This document shows, piece after piece, positions 22,312-35,149 of a stretch of 62,805 nucleotides of DNA. Under the pieces are notes generated by a model. The model saw nothing but the letters and a program-made list of their open reading frames with translations, was not told the origin of the DNA and did not search any database. The translations under genes and the position numbers were made by a program. The stretch is from Gnetum montanum (taxonomy: Eukaryota; Streptophyta; Gnetopsida; Gnetales; Gnetaceae): positions 940,459 to 1,003,263 of the forward strand of contig MNCI01035621.1 of assembly GCA_015680685.1 (NCBI GenBank), written 5' to 3'. Numbering within the stretch: position 1 is the first letter of the stretch; each line of letters starts with the position of its first letter.

Positions 22312-25300
22312 GATCACTTGGGAAAATGAGCACACACGAGAATCTTCATTCATCTTAAATATTAACTAGACCTTATGGCAAACTCATGAGATGCATGAAC
22401 ACAGAGCTTTTGGACTTTGAACTACCTCCTTATGACACCAACATACCATCCTTAGAAACATCACTAGACTAGCCAGAACATCTAGTCCAAGCTTTAGATC
22501 TAGAAGTAGGTGACATAACTAAGGATCCACTCATAGAAATCCCTGTAACAACATGTAAAGGTTAGGTTAGCACATTGAAGCTTAGCTCTTTACTAGAGCC
22601 TCAAATCCAGTAGAGTATCTATAGAGTCCTTAACAACAATGTCAAGGTGTTCGCATCGCCTTATGAAGATATGCCAGGCTTAGACCCATGCATAATATAA
22701 CACAAAATTATCTTAGATCCACATGTCAATCTAGTCAAACAAAAGGCTTGTAAAATCAAGCCAAATTTTGCATTAGCCATCCATGATGAAATCGGTAAAC
22801 TTTACCAAGCTAGGTTCATCTAGGTAGTCGACTATGCAGACTGGGTCTCAAACATCATGGTTGTCCCCAAGAAAACTAGGGGTATATGAATTTTCATAGA
22901 CTTCCAAGACTTAAATAAGGTAAGCATCAAAGATGATTTCCCATTACCTAGTATCGACCAACTTGTTAATGCTATGACCAGTCATGCCTTGTTATCCTTC
23001 ATGGATGGGTTCTCGGGGTATAACCAAATTCACATAAACTTGAAACACCAACTTACTACTACTTTTATGACCTCTTGGGGGACGTTTTGTTATACAATGA
23101 TTCCCTTTGGACTAAAAAATGCTAGAGCAACATACCAATGTGCAATGACCTACATCTTTAGTGACTATCTTCTAGAACAGCTAAATGACTCTGTTGATGA
23201 TATCGTGGTTAAGTCCAAAAAGGCTCATAACCACACAAATGACTTGAACGTTTTCCTTAAAATTTTTTGTAGGCATGACCTTCTCCTTAATCCAAAAAGG
23301 ATGTCTTTATTGTTAAAATTGATCGCATGTTAGGCTTTGTAGTATTAGAAATAGGAATACGCATAGACCTCGACAAGATCAAGGCTATTATCAACTTAGC
23401 ACCACCAGAAAATCTTAAGGACCTACTCCAATTTCAAGGTAGAATATAATTTATACATAGATTTATTGCTAGGTTGACTGATAAGTTACACCCAATGCAA
23501 CATCTACTCAAAAAAGGAGTCAACTTTGAGTGGACAAATCAAGGCCAAGAAGCATTTGATAACCTAAAAAAGAAGTTTGTTCATCTTTCAACTCTCTCCT
23601 CCACAAAGATATAAGCCTTTCTACATCTACCTTGCAACCTCAGATACATATATTACTTCCCTAATTTGTCAAAAGAGAGACGATGGTTTTGAGGTTCCTA
23701 TCTACTACTTAAGTTATGCGCTAAGAGCGCATGAGGAAAAATACAATGACGTGGAGAAAAATTATCTTGCCTTGGTTTTTGTGCTCAAAAAAACGAGACA
23801 CTACCTCTTTCATAGTTAAGTCAACATCATTTACAAGAGTAACATACTTAGGGCCATTAGAACCAACATATATGAAAGTAGTAGAATAGCCATATCGAAA
23901 GCAATAACCATGCAGTTTGACCTACATTACATAGCATAGTCATCCACAAAGGATCAAGCACTAGCCATGCAACTCACACCTTCACCTCTAGATGATCAAG
24001 CAATGATAGATCCAGAATTCCCAAATGAGCATGTTAGTAGTATAAGACCGATGCCTATAGAATTTGAGGCAATTTTACACTTTGATGGTGTTTCAACCAC
24101 ACAAGGTGGTAGTGTGGTTGCTGTTATCACATTTCCCTCTAGAGAGATCCAACCTTTTGCATACCACTTTGCATTTCTTTGTACAAAAAACATAGTAGAA
24201 TATGAAGGTCTACTTAGAGGCATTCTAGCAGCTCAGTAGTTAGGCATTCAAAATATAGCAGTCTAAGGAAATTCATAGTTGGTCATTAACTAAGTAACAT
24301 AGGTTTATGCCTGTAAAGCACAACACCTACAGCCTTACTATGACTTGGCAAAGCACTTATTGAAACAATTTGCAACCATAGATGTCCAACATATCCCCCA
24401 CAATGAAAATGTCATACCTGACGCATTGGCTACCTTAGCCTTAAGTGTATCGATAGATATGTTCTCTACTTTGCCTACTTCCATAATGGATTGCACTAAA
24501 CCTATAATCTGTACAACAAGTATTGCATCCATAACTACACCTCATGCCTAGGAATGGTATCACAATATGAAGGCATACCTCCAATAGGGGAAGCACCCAT
24601 AAAAGCTAATATCTGCCCAAAAGGACACAGTGGAAAAATGATCACAACAGTACATCCTCGTAGGTAATAATGCCTTATTTCATAGATATTATGATGGGAT
24701 ACTGTTAACTTGCATTAGCAGCAATGAAGCACAAAGGATCATTGACCAAGTTCATGAGGGACTATGTGGGGGGCATATAGCTCCCAAGGTAATGGCTACA
24801 AAAATTAGATTTCTAGGCTACTACTAGCCTTATATGGAATGCAATTATGTCTCTAAGATCAAGACATGTGATGTGTGTCAGTAGCATGGGAATCTAATGC
24901 ATGTTTCACCGGCTGAATTGCATACTACACAAATCACATGGCCATTTCAATGTTGGGGGTTGGACATCATAGGGACCAGAACGCCTAAGTATTCCACTAG
25001 ACACAGCTTCATTATTACCATAACTAAGCATTTAATGAAGTGGCTAGAAGTTGTTCCCCTTAGGAAAACGACATCTCAATAGGTTTTCAAATTTATTCTT
25101 GACAATATAGTGACCTGATTTGGTCTTCCCATGACTATAGTCATAGACAATGGATGACAATTTAGTAGCATAGAAACCAAAGCCTTCTGTGAAAACCTCA
25201 ACATTAAACACTCCTTTTTGTCACCATACTACCCTTAGGAAAATGGCCAAGTGGAGGCTACAAATAAGGTCATCGTCAATCTCTTGAAGAAGATGCTTAA

Positions 25301-25796
25301 CAATAGCAAGCAATGATGGCATGAACAACTCGTCCATGCACTTTGGGCCTACTCCACAACATTAAAAAATATAATAGGTAAAATACCATATAGTCTTGTG
25401 TATGGATCTAAAGTAGTGTTGCCTCTTGAATTGCAAGTCTCATTGCTTTGCATGATCCTCTCAAACTTCATGGATGAGGCTTAGAACAACAAGTCGAGAA
25501 CCATTGATCTTAACTCTACGAAGGAAGAGCACATCCAAATATTTGATCACATCCAGTGGTACCAAGAGAAGAAAGAGCAAAAGCATCACCACAATCTACA
25601 CCAATTCCCAATTAAGAAAGGGGACTTAGTCCTCAAGGCCATTTGAAAGCCCATGAACAAGTTCTCAGCTAACTAAGAAGGGCCTTTCTTGGTCACTAAC
25701 ACGTATGAAAATGAAGCCTTCAAGCTTGCTAATTTAGACAAAAATGAGTTTTCCAATATTGTCACCGACTTGTACTTGAAGTTATACTATACTTAA
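22312..25796 (+). pseudogene. pol: pol of C: RT, RNase H, second RNase H, integrase
   Basis: The pre-RT part (22.34-22.7 kb) contains PYEDMPGLDP and KLYQARFI. The RT core has LLSFMDGFSGYNQI and MIPFGLKNARATYQ, and the active-site box S-V-D-D where A has Y-I-D-D and F Y-V-D-D, so the Tyr is lost. RNase H: PFYIYLATSDTYITSLIC (23.6 kb). Second RNase H: HFDGVSTTQGGSVV to NVIPDALATLA (24.07-24.45 kb). Integrase: zinc-finger region (HEGLCGGH, 24.75 kb), DIIGTRTP, VIDNG, NGQVEATNK (D, D, E kept), then a GPF-like tail. Stop TAA 25,794-25,796. Many stops, mostly TAG and TAA, and a frameshift near 23,315. Confidence 0.9.
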
Positions 25797-25827
25797 CATG
25801 TAGTATAGCATCAACAATGAAAGTAAG

Positions 25828-26888
25828 GTAAGAAAATCATCTACTATGACATTAAACTAGCATAGATCATCCGCTATGATGTTAGACTAGCATAGATCGT
25901 CTGCTATGATGTTAAACTAACACAAATACTCTACTATGACGTTAAACTAGGATAGATCATCCACTAGGACATTAAACTAAAACAGAACATCTGCTATGAT
26001 GTTAAAATGGCATAGAATTCCCTTGGGCTATGACATGAAACTAGCACCCACAGCATGTTCCGCTATAACCTTAAATTGGCCATCCACCATCCACTATGAC
26101 ATTAAACTCTCACAACAGTCTGCTAGGATTCGAAATTAGCATAGCATGGTCCACTTGGACCTTAAACTAGGATCATGGTATACTGAGATCTTAAACTGAC
26201 ATAGCTGCTATTTACCAAGACCTAAAACTAGGTTTGCACTTTAGCATCTATAGTTCAACATATGTGATCCTGTGAACAAGTGAGCAAGAATGCTTCCAAT
26301 CTTCAGTTACCCAGACACATCTCCTAAGAAGGATAGGATGGGGCATTACAATTCTATAATGAAGTTCACATTTTTAAGGAAAAACCCTCTAGGAAATTTG
26401 TAACATCATTTTCTTTGAAATGTTGCTGATATTCTGGAGATGCCGTTTGGCAACTTGTTGACCTTCTAGAGCTATCGTCACCACCACCAATCATGTTGGT
26501 TGTAGCTCTCATCATCAATAACTTTTGCTGGAGTCCCTGTAGTACTATGGGCTAGCCATAGTGTTGTCATCCTATAGCCATAGTTTAGAAGAGAATTTAG
26601 CAGCATGGCTCTTCACCCTGTAGTTGAATTTCCTAGCTCCTACCTTTGGTGAGAATGCCTAAGCACCTGCATCACCATTGCTCCTAGCCTCTTGAGTGCT
26701 CACTTCTGGTGTGGCTACTAGAGCTTCCCAACCTACCACTGCTTATGCTTGCATTGGCCTTCTTACTTTAGACATTTCATGCACCTAACGCAGCACTCGC
26801 AGCCCTTGCAATGTCCTAGGTAAACAAGACTTTTCCATCATCTTACATAGTGGTTGTTTTGCTTATTTTTTCTGTGTTGTGTTTGTAG
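25828..26888 (+). other. Predicted 3' UTR intron of C
   Basis: Donor AAG|GTAAGA lies 31 bp after the integrase stop. The acceptor TTTTTTCTGTGTTGTGTTTGTAG ends at 26,888 and is followed by GATGAAAC. The layout is the same as in A (990 bp there, 1,061 bp here). Confidence 0.6.
25845..26235 (+). repeat. 33-bp TTAAACTAGCATAG array (C, after integrase)
   Basis: About eleven units close to CATCCGCTATGATGTTAAACTAGCATAGAT. The first six are in near-regular 33-bp register, then they degrade (TTAAATTGGC, TTAAACTCTC). Confidence 0.9.
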
Positions 26889-26990
26889 GATGAAACTTGG
26901 GTGGCATCACTCAAGGGTGCACTTCACCACGATGAAAATACACTGCATTGTTCCACTATGTTGACTTCAGCTCACCTAGCTACTTAAGAG
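26889..26990 (+). other. Truncated 3' UTR of C and deletion junction
   Basis: GATGAAACTTGGG...CTACTTAAGAGTG matches A at 7,666-7,758. At about 26,990 the sequence switches to the interior of the LTR (CTATGCTCTTCAGTTTTCCC = 11,262). The PPT and the first roughly 300 bp of the LTR are gone. A short TGC/CTATGCTC overlap may mark the breakpoint. Confidence 0.75.
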
Positions 26991-28731
26991 TGCTATGCTC
27001 TTCAGTTTTCCCAGCTTGACACATGCCCCGGTTGCCAGTTTAGCCAAGTTCTAGGCTAGGAGTTGTCAAAGATTCTTAGGATGAATGAAATAGTTTGGCA
27101 AATTTTCTAAATTTTAGGCCTATTATGCTGTACTACACTACACACCATAAACAACATAGCACAAGCTTCAGGTCCAAAATTTTTCAAAGTGTTGGACTAG
27201 AAGTTTGTCAAGCTATCTAGACATGAATGGTGCATTTGAAAAATTTCTAACTACTAAGGCTTCTTGTCCTACTTCACCCTCAGAGTGTGATTAGGATTCC
27301 ATGAGGAAACCTTATGAATTTATGCAAAATATTTTTCTAATTTTGAAATGAGGAGGTATCAAGCTATTTGGACATGGAAGATGCATTTTTTGGTTGTTGA
27401 AGTCACCTATCTTGCTACATCCTAGAGTGTCATTTCTAGTTTTCAAAAAATTCATCAAAATAGGAGTGCTATGCACTACTATGTTGCATAGCATAGATAG
27501 TGTAATAGGCCAAAAACTCCAAAATTTTTCTAGGTGTTTATGTTATGCTTCATTATGCTATTTAGTGTAGATAGTGTAACACTTGGAAAATGCCACCGAA
27601 TGCCTCTAGAAGCTCCTAGAACTTAGCATTGACCTTCCTTTTAGCTCTAACATCCTTCTAGTGGTCAAGATCAGTAGTTTACTTTCCTTTTGCATCCCCT
27701 ATTCATCCCCAAAATTGTTCCTATGCTTGAACCTACTCGAAAGAGGGGGAATACATAGTCCTGGAGCATAGGCTCCAAATTGCATTTTGTTTTGGCATTA
27801 TTTGTAGGTACATGGTAGTCCTTCAGACTTTGGCACATGTAGTTTGGGTAGTATGGTCATAGTTTGGAAGATTTTAAGTTCCTGTTCCTATCTTGTAGAG
27901 CATAGCACCATTGAGCTTCACACTTAAAACTTGACACTTTGAGCATAGCATGCCAGCGTGACTTGTTCACACCCATGCTATGTGGACCCAAGCCATGTGG
28001 CATCCAGTCCATATCTCATGATAATCTTGGCCCTATAAATACCCTAACAATTAGCATTTGAAAGGTTGGTTAGCAACAAGGTCTGTCAAAAAATCACTTT
28101 GAGCATCTAGCATTCGAGTGCTCTTTACATCTTGAGCACTCCCACACTTGAGTATCTAAGCTTAACACCTAGACAAGTATTAAGACCCAGTCTCCCTAAC
28201 ATCCACATAGCATAACAACTACCACCTAGCAGGTTCTACCTCCTTTTCAACTACTAGCACTACATTTGCAATGTCCCAAGGACTGTGACCATACTATCTC
28301 GCTACCTCGTTGTTCTTGTCTGACACTACATGCCAACTCCACATACCATTTAATCAAAAGTGACATTTCCCAATCTTGGGGCAATGCAATTCTTCACCTA
28401 AACTCTCATTTCACTTTCTTGCAGCATTTATTTCAAATTATTAGTGTAATTGCTTAATTCTATTGTTAATATGCATTGATACACTCATGTTGATACACTC
28501 CTATTATTATACATGTTATGCTCCTATTTGCCTCGACTCACGCATCTGATGCTCTGAAAACTCTATTTGCAAACAATTACATACACTGCTTAAGTCCCTA
28601 TCTAATTGACCAGACTATTTAGGACACCCCATTTATATTTTCTCTAGCATGGCCCTCTTATGGACTCGGGGTTAGGTTGTACACCTAATGACCTCTCAGT
28701 GTTTCAACCACTGATGTTTTTGAATGCTACA
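26990..28731 (+). repeat. 3' LTR of C, 5'-truncated
   Basis: It aligns with 11,262-13,060 of the 5' LTR and ends TTTTTGAATGCTACA at 28,731. A further internal gap of about 80 bp lies near 27,335. TATA box at 28,034. Followed by CCAGA, the right copy of the target duplication. Confidence 0.9.
28034..28041 (+). promoter_or_regulatory. TATA box, C 3' LTR
   Basis: CCCTATAAATACCC, identical to the box in the 5' LTR at 12,377. Confidence 0.65.
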
Positions 28732-28736
28732 CCAGA

Positions 28737-30110
28737 GTGATCAATTTCACATACTTTATATTTTTGGAACTAAACAATGCCTCATAACTAATCAAAGCCT
28801 CATTTCTCAAGTGAAAACAAAGTCACCTAGTATCTACATTTAGGCTTGGGGATGTTAAAAATACCTTTTGGAATACCAAAAAAGGAAATTTCATGGGTTT
28901 TATGGGGGTGTATACATTTTTGTATGCTGGAAACATAGGCTAGTGTTGAAAGGTGGGGGTTTTGGAAAATTTCCCCTTTCGATATGGAGATCACATGCAC
29001 ACCATAGAAAATTTTCTCTTGTAGCATGGAAGTTTCCCCCTAGCAAGGACTCTTCATCCCCAGTGAGGAAAATTCAATCCCCTAGATTGGAAGGCACAAA
29101 AGTTAAAATTCATTACTTCATGCACTTCAATGTTGACTAGCCACTTCAAAAAGCATGATGGAGACCTTAGTGTAGAAGATTCAACTCTAGTGTAAAAGGT
29201 GTGTCCCAATTACTATTTATAGTAAACAAAATGGGCATGGGGGAAGCAGTTACTATGTATGGTAACCCCCCAAATTTGGACACCCATCTCACATAAATTT
29301 GATAGCCAATTTGCAGCCATTTTTGTAGCCATATCATAGCCATTTTGTAGCCCCATTCATGGCCCAAAGAACCTATAAAAGCCAATCTCAAATACCATTT
29401 ATGGATTTCACAAGTTTTTCATAGTTCAACATTTTTTAACAAGATTCAACACTTTACACTATTAAGCAAATTCTCAATTCCATACTTGGGGCATTCTTAG
29501 ACACTCAAGAGCTCTTGCAAGTTCCCATACTTTCACTCTCTTCAACCCCAACATGGAAGCATTTTAGCCTTAATATTTATGGATTTTTGATGTTAACATT
29601 GTACTTCTATGATTCCCAAACCTTAGCATGGAGCAATCTAGCATCCAAATTTTCAAGTCTTCTCATCCCGTAGTAGTGATCCAACTTGCAAATTTGAGGT
29701 TGAAGTAATAAAGGATGCTTGAATAGCATTAGGAGTGGATTAGCACTCAGATCATGGAGCAGATCACATTGGCTTCAACGAACTTTAAACTATAATATAA
29801 GTAAACTTCCATTCTTCTCACCCAAGCACCATTTATACACATTTGTCTAACTGATTCTTAATTCTTTCTTAATAAAGTTTTAAGTTTTGAGTTTTTTTAT
29901 TCAAAAAATAAATTTATGTTCTATGCATTATTTAGATCTATTTGTATGCCCACATTTTGCATTTCATAAGTTCCTAGGTAATCTACTGAACCATCCAAGA
30001 CACCTTGAATCCCATTTCGCTCATGGAGGCCTTGGGATTTGAGGTTGGAGAACTACTACAACGAGGATACTTGGCTTCTGTTAGCAATCAAGGTTTTTGG
30101 TTAGAATAAT
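28737..30110 (+). repeat. Element D 5' LTR, second fragment
   Basis: No protein frame is supported. TATA box ACCTATAAAAGCC is at 29,374. The 3' end region (TAAGTTCCTAGGTAATCTACTGAACCATCC...GGAGGCCTTGGGATTTGAGG) parallels the LTR ends of A, C and F (TAAGTCCCTATC...GACCA...GGGTTAGGTTG). The end near 30,110 is set by the PBS; the exact base is uncertain. Total D LTR is about 1.48 kb. Confidence 0.65.
29374..29380 (+). promoter_or_regulatory. TATA box, D LTR
   Basis: CCTATAAAAGCC, about 730 bp before the LTR end, in a position comparable to the boxes of C and E. Confidence 0.55.
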
Positions 30111-30116
30111 TTTTCT

Positions 30117-30135
30117 TGACTCTAGAAGGATGACC
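30117..30135 (+). promoter_or_regulatory. Primer binding site of D
   Basis: TGACTCTAGAAGGATGACC differs from the F site TGGCGCTAGAAGAAGGGCC at five positions, mostly G/A transitions or nearby changes. Confidence 0.6.
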
Positions 30136-31337
30136 TTCACCTAAATTTTGTGAACATATCTATTTTCTTTCCATTTGCAAGCTTTTTCTTGATTTTTGAA
30201 ACAAAAATCTTTGAAGAATCACCATTGATCTTTTTCCCATGTGACCAAAACTATAGTGTGAAAGTTGCAAGTGGTTGGGTTTTAGCTTTTCATAGTACTC
30301 GCTAGGAATTTTATAGCCCAAATATAGTGTTGATATCTCCTCCCCTTATTGTTTTCATTCTTTTATTGCTAAAACTTTAATTTACAGTTTCTAAAGTGGG
30401 TGGTTTAACTCTTTTGTAAGTTGGTTTTCCCTGACTTTTTCAAGCTAAGAAAATTGGCAACTAGCTAAAACTAGTGTTAGTGGAAAAAAACCAACCTTTC
30501 ACTTTGGTTTTTATCCTTCTTCTTATCAACATTAAGGTAGGAGGTTTGATATTACCATCATCTCACCCCCCCTTCTTTCTCCCCTTTTCCATACCTAGTG
30601 TGAAAGCAATTGGAAGGCTGACGTAGGTGATGCTTGAAACCAATTGACCAAGTCTACTTTCATTTCAAGTTGAAAGTCATTTCTAGTTTTTTTAAGCTAA
30701 AACTCATAGAGAATCCAATTCTTCCTTTAACCCCCCAACACCCCCCCCATCNCATAGTAGAAACCTCAAAGTGGAAGCTGTAGGTGGTTTGGGTGCTAAA
30801 ATTTCATGACATATGCTATGAATTTCTAGAGCAAAGCCAATCTGGAAGCCTTAATAACCATTTAATTTTTTCTACCACATTTGTTTTCCACTAAACTAAA
30901 ATTTGTTTCCATACTAACCAAGCCTACCTTTCCCTCCTTTATGGTAAGAGTTGGTAGCTTGACAAAACCATCTTTGGAAACTACCAAGTTTTCATTTTTG
31001 TCATCAAACTCCCTCCCACCCACTCTCTCAAACATTGAAATAAGAAGGTGTGAGATTTCCAATATCTCATCCTCTCATCTCCCTTTTCTCCCCTCCTGCC
31101 ATACCCAGTGTAGAGGTAGTTGGAAGGCCAAGTTGGGTGAGTTTTAAAACAAACATTTTAAATATTCCATTTTTGGTAGAGGGGTAAATCCCCTTTAACC
31201 CCCAACATACTATTTATAGTAAGTACATTTTTTTTTCATTTTCATTTCCATTAAGATTTTGTGAATTTCACTAATTGGAATTTGCTTCTATCTTACCACT
31301 TATAGCCTATTTTTAAGCCACTCTTAGTACTATAGTC
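30136..31337 (+). other. Leader of element D with degenerate long repeats
   Basis: No coding frame is supported. Phrases such as AGTGTGAAAGCAATTGGAAGGCTGACGTAGGTGA (30.60 kb), TAGAAACCTCAAAGTGGAAGCTGTAGGTGG (30.76 kb), AGTGTAGAGGTAGTTGGAAGGCCAAGTTGGGTGA (31.11 kb) and AGTGTGAAAGTTGCAAGTGG (30.26 kb) recur with C-rich tracts between them. This suggests about four diverged copies of a unit of several hundred bp. One undetermined base (n) is at 30,752. Confidence 0.5.
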
Positions 31338-34300
31338 ATGTCTTTTGAAAATTCAACAAAATTTCCCTTCACCCTCACTAGTGAAGATCATAGCCAATAA
31401 GCCATGAGGATGTACGATCCCAAAGAACCTTCCATCATTGAGTGTAGGAAATCTTTGAGGGTTAGAGGAAAGAGTGCTAATTTTGCAGCCATAAATGAAG
31501 ATCATTATAACTTCATTTCTAGTAAAATACAAGTAGGCATGCTAATTTCATGAATTGAAGCTAAGTCAAAAAGGAAGTTTAAGCTCATACATAGGGGTGG
31601 GAAATAGTACATCCCTTACCTATATGAACAAATTCTTCTTAACAATATCTTTTCTAGCATCCTATCCCAATTGATTATCATGGAAGAGGTAGATGACAAA
31701 CCTAGCTTTGAGGAAAAACTAGGGGAGGAGGATGAATTTAAGGTAGAATCTGAGCTTGAAAACATCTTGGGAGGACTATTCCAACAAACATCTCCCAAGG
31801 TCACAACACCTTCCTCTAATGCTTTTTTTTTCTCCATGGGCATGGTGCCATCATCTTCCACTCCTTTTTATCCAACACCAGTTATTGCTAAACATCACAC
31901 TCAACCAATGCCACAAATAACCAACTATGGCACATCAATGTAATTTACAATGCATTCTCAATACATAAAACCATCAAAAATGGTTTTCACCATCATAAAT
32001 ATGTTAACTACTCATGCAGAGTCCACCATAGAACCCCAAGAAACACATGGGTCATATACCCCATTTGTGCTATTTGTGCATCAAGTACTGGCAAAAACAT
32101 ATTTTTCATTATTTGGCCCACAAGCCACAATCATAATGCAACCTCTTCCATCTATCTTGCAATACATAATGAGGTCAAAATCATCACAAAAAATTCCACA
32201 ACCTTATATACAAACTTCACAATATATGGGGCCATCGCAAGGCTTGGATCAAGCCTTCCAAATTATCCAAGACCTCATGGAGGAGTTGAAGAGGCTTAAA
32301 GCCTCTACCACATAAACTATCAAGATTAAGGACTTCTACTAGGATGATCCATACGTCTTGTAGTCCCACCGTTGACACTTCCTCCTAGTTTCCCCATTTA
32401 ACAATTTAGCAAATATAATAGAGAATGTAACCCTAATTCTCACCTTAGTACCTTTCAATCTGAATGTTTACTCTATAGCCATGGCCTCACATCATCATCA
32501 AGATTTACCCCATGTCTTCGACTAGCAAAGTAGTTGATTGGTATTTCACATTACCCAAAGGGTCCATATCCTCTTTGGAGGACTTAATGACCCAATTTGT
32601 TAACCACTTCAAGTATAACTTGAAGCCTAACACAATGCTTGACCAACTCATGAAGGTCAAGTAGGGCCCCTTAGAACCTATACAAAAATTCATTCAATGG
32701 TGGAATGGATTGCTGAAAGAAATAACAAAGCCCATAGATGAAGCCCACTTGTTAGCCATATTTAAAAGAGTAATTAATGATTTAATCAAGTCCAAAATCT
32801 ACTACCTTGATCCATGGTCTCTTATCCAAGCATTCTCTCAAACTAAAAATATAGAGGATGCCATAGAGGCTAGTCATGATCTAGCCTATATAGCATATGC
32901 AAACCAACACACTCAAAGAGACAAAGAATAGAGCATAAAAAAAACACTACCATAGCAACTATAACTAAGGAAACAAAGATCATGAACCAAGGCCCCCACA
33001 AATGACCGCAATAACTAACCATCAACTTCTAGGATCACTATATTGATAACAAATAGACCTAACTTTGAGAGGAAGAACATGTCTAAGTATAGTACATTTC
33101 CATTAAAACCATCTAAGTTGCTAGACCAACTATTAAGAAGTGGATGCATGCAACATAAAAAAATGGCTAAAGCTACTTGAAAGAAACATGAGAAACTATG
33201 CAAAATAGCCAAAGATCCCACTTAGGTAATGAAGGATGATACCCAGTTTCCTAGATACTCCTTACTAGACTACTTCTACTATAATCATCAATTGCCTAGT
33301 CATGATATAGACTTCTACCTTGCACTTAAGGATGACCTGCAAAGGATGATAGATAGGGGAAACTAGTGTTAGATGTTTCTAACCAAGTTTGGCCATAAAA
33401 CATGTCTATGTAGGTCTACAAAGACCCATTGAATGCTAATGATAGCCCCCTATGTTATGTTAGCATCCATCATCGATGACAATCAGAGAGCTACAAGGGA
33501 ACCAGTTTTGATTCATGTACCCCTCTACAATGAAAGAGCTTCTTCGACTTACCATTGCTCAAGATCCTTATTCATTGTGAGAGTACTATCATGAATAACT
33601 CCAAGGGAATCTTTTGTTATCAAGGTCTTCCAACCCAATACAATCCAAACAGCCATAGCCCAATCAACCACACAATGACTGCCTATGATGGCTAATGCTA
33701 CTACCTCTTCCTTACAGCCAATGGATGACAACCAAAAAACTACAACCAAATAAAGGAAGAAGCATAAGCAAAAGCCTAATAATAAGGAAGACAACCACAC
33801 AAAGGCATGAAAGGAAGTGGGATCAATGAAGCTCACTTTCATTTTGACTATACCCATGACCTCCTCTACTCCAACCTCTTCAACCAACAAGCCATAGGAG
33901 GACACTAAAGCGCACAACCAAAACAACAAGGAAGAGTCACAACATCCAAAGCTTAAAATCAAAGTTTGCATTTTGGGATTCATGAAAGAAGTAAATCACA
34001 ATGGAGGTGACAAGCCGATAGCCAACAACAAAAGCTTCCTCAATGCAATGGACCAAGTCATGTAATCCCTCAAGTAGAAAAACACAATCCTAAGATTGTA
34101 TGACTAGATCATGACTTTCATCACACATTATGAGTAACTAATTAGAATGTTGACCTCCGTACCCGTTAGTGAGGATATTCCTACTAATGAGAAAGCCATC
34201 CATGTAATGATGATTCCTCCATCACCAAGGGAGGAGAAGCCAACATCCTTAACATTTTGCAATAGCAAATTTAAGGTTAATTCCCATAATGACAAAGTGA

Positions 34301-34933
34301 CTATAGACCCTTTATTCATAACCATATGCATAGGAAAATTTAAAATACATTAGGTGCATGTTGATGATGGAGCTGCAATCAATGTCATCCCATGTACCAT
34401 CATTGAATGCTTGGGCTTAACTAAGTAAGTATAATATACAATCATTGCAACCCTTAAGTCCTTCAATGAATCAAGAGTTGTCATAAAGGGGTCTATCTCC
34501 TTGGATTTAATAGCTTGAGAACAATTTCCCACAACTACAAATTTTTTGGTGGTGGAAGAGACACTAGGATCTAACCTGATCATGGGAAGACCTTTTTGGC
34601 TCAGTTACAAGCTATGTTCTTGTCCATCCATTAAGAAATTCATCTTTCTTATGAGTAAGGTGAATCATTATTCATGATGATAATGTAGTTTCCCTAGATA
34701 TCAACAATGTAGATATAACATAGGGATTTGAAGTGGAGCTTCAAGAAGAAGCTCCTAGCCATGAAGAGCAAAAACCCAATATAGCCAATGATGACAATGA
34801 TAGGTAATGGGATACATTATGCAATGAACTCCCTTTTAACATTGTAAGAAAAGGGGATGGCAAATACAAGCTTGTGTAAAGTAGGCCTTACTCACTCCCT
34901 AATCTTGCAAAGATTAGGAAGAATCTACACTAG
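31338..34933 (+). pseudogene. gag-protease of D
   Basis: ATG 31,338 (MSFENSTKFPFT). The matrix-like block YNFISSKIQVGM...FKLIHRGG matches F (YNFIFVKIQVKL...FEMIHRGG). An acidic stretch follows (GEEDEFKVESELE, 31.73 kb), then a Pro/Gln/Thr linker, a coiled-coil-like QDLMEELKRLKAS (32.28 kb) and gag core remnants in several frames (32.5-32.9 kb). PRO has VHVDDGAAINVIP (D-D-G intact, about 34,355) and NLIMGRPF. The tail CNELPFNIV...RKNLH ends at TAG 34,931-34,933, matching the C and F tails. Stops and frameshifts are frequent. Confidence 0.8.
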
Positions 34934-35149
34934 TGAAGTTTATCTTAACCTTCCCATGCCCCTATGATTAAATGCACCAATAGCTAAGTAGCCTTACTTT
35001 TCTTTTGTAGTTTGTTATATCTTTATTATTGTATGCACGTAGCCTATGCATATAGCTTAATTTTTTTTTGCATTTTTTATTATTTACTATAGCCTTTTTT
35101 ATGATTGAAACAAGCCTTATAAATATATGTCTCTTTTGCACCACGTTTG

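Larger units (their letters stand above)
10964..28731 (+). mobile_element. Element C: complete-length autonomous-type Tat element (17.8 kb)
   Basis: Both LTRs, PBS, gag-PRO, the PRO-RT spacer with the antisense gene, RT-RH-aRH-INT and the 3' UTR intron are present in order. It is inserted in the 5' LTR of D. It is decayed: many stops, a 3' LTR missing its start and the PPT, and a deletion fusing two antisense exons. The length agrees with the large size of Tat/Ogre elements. Confidence 0.88.

Noticed and set aside
28868-29140. 90-codon plus-strand ORF in the D LTR
   Set aside because: It sits upstream of the LTR TATA box in non-coding LTR sequence, with no motif or homologue in the other LTRs.
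33549-33983. 144-codon minus-strand ORF, hydrophobic
   Set aside because: It lies opposite the D gag linker; the hydrophobic composition follows from the sense codons, and C and F have no counterpart at this place.
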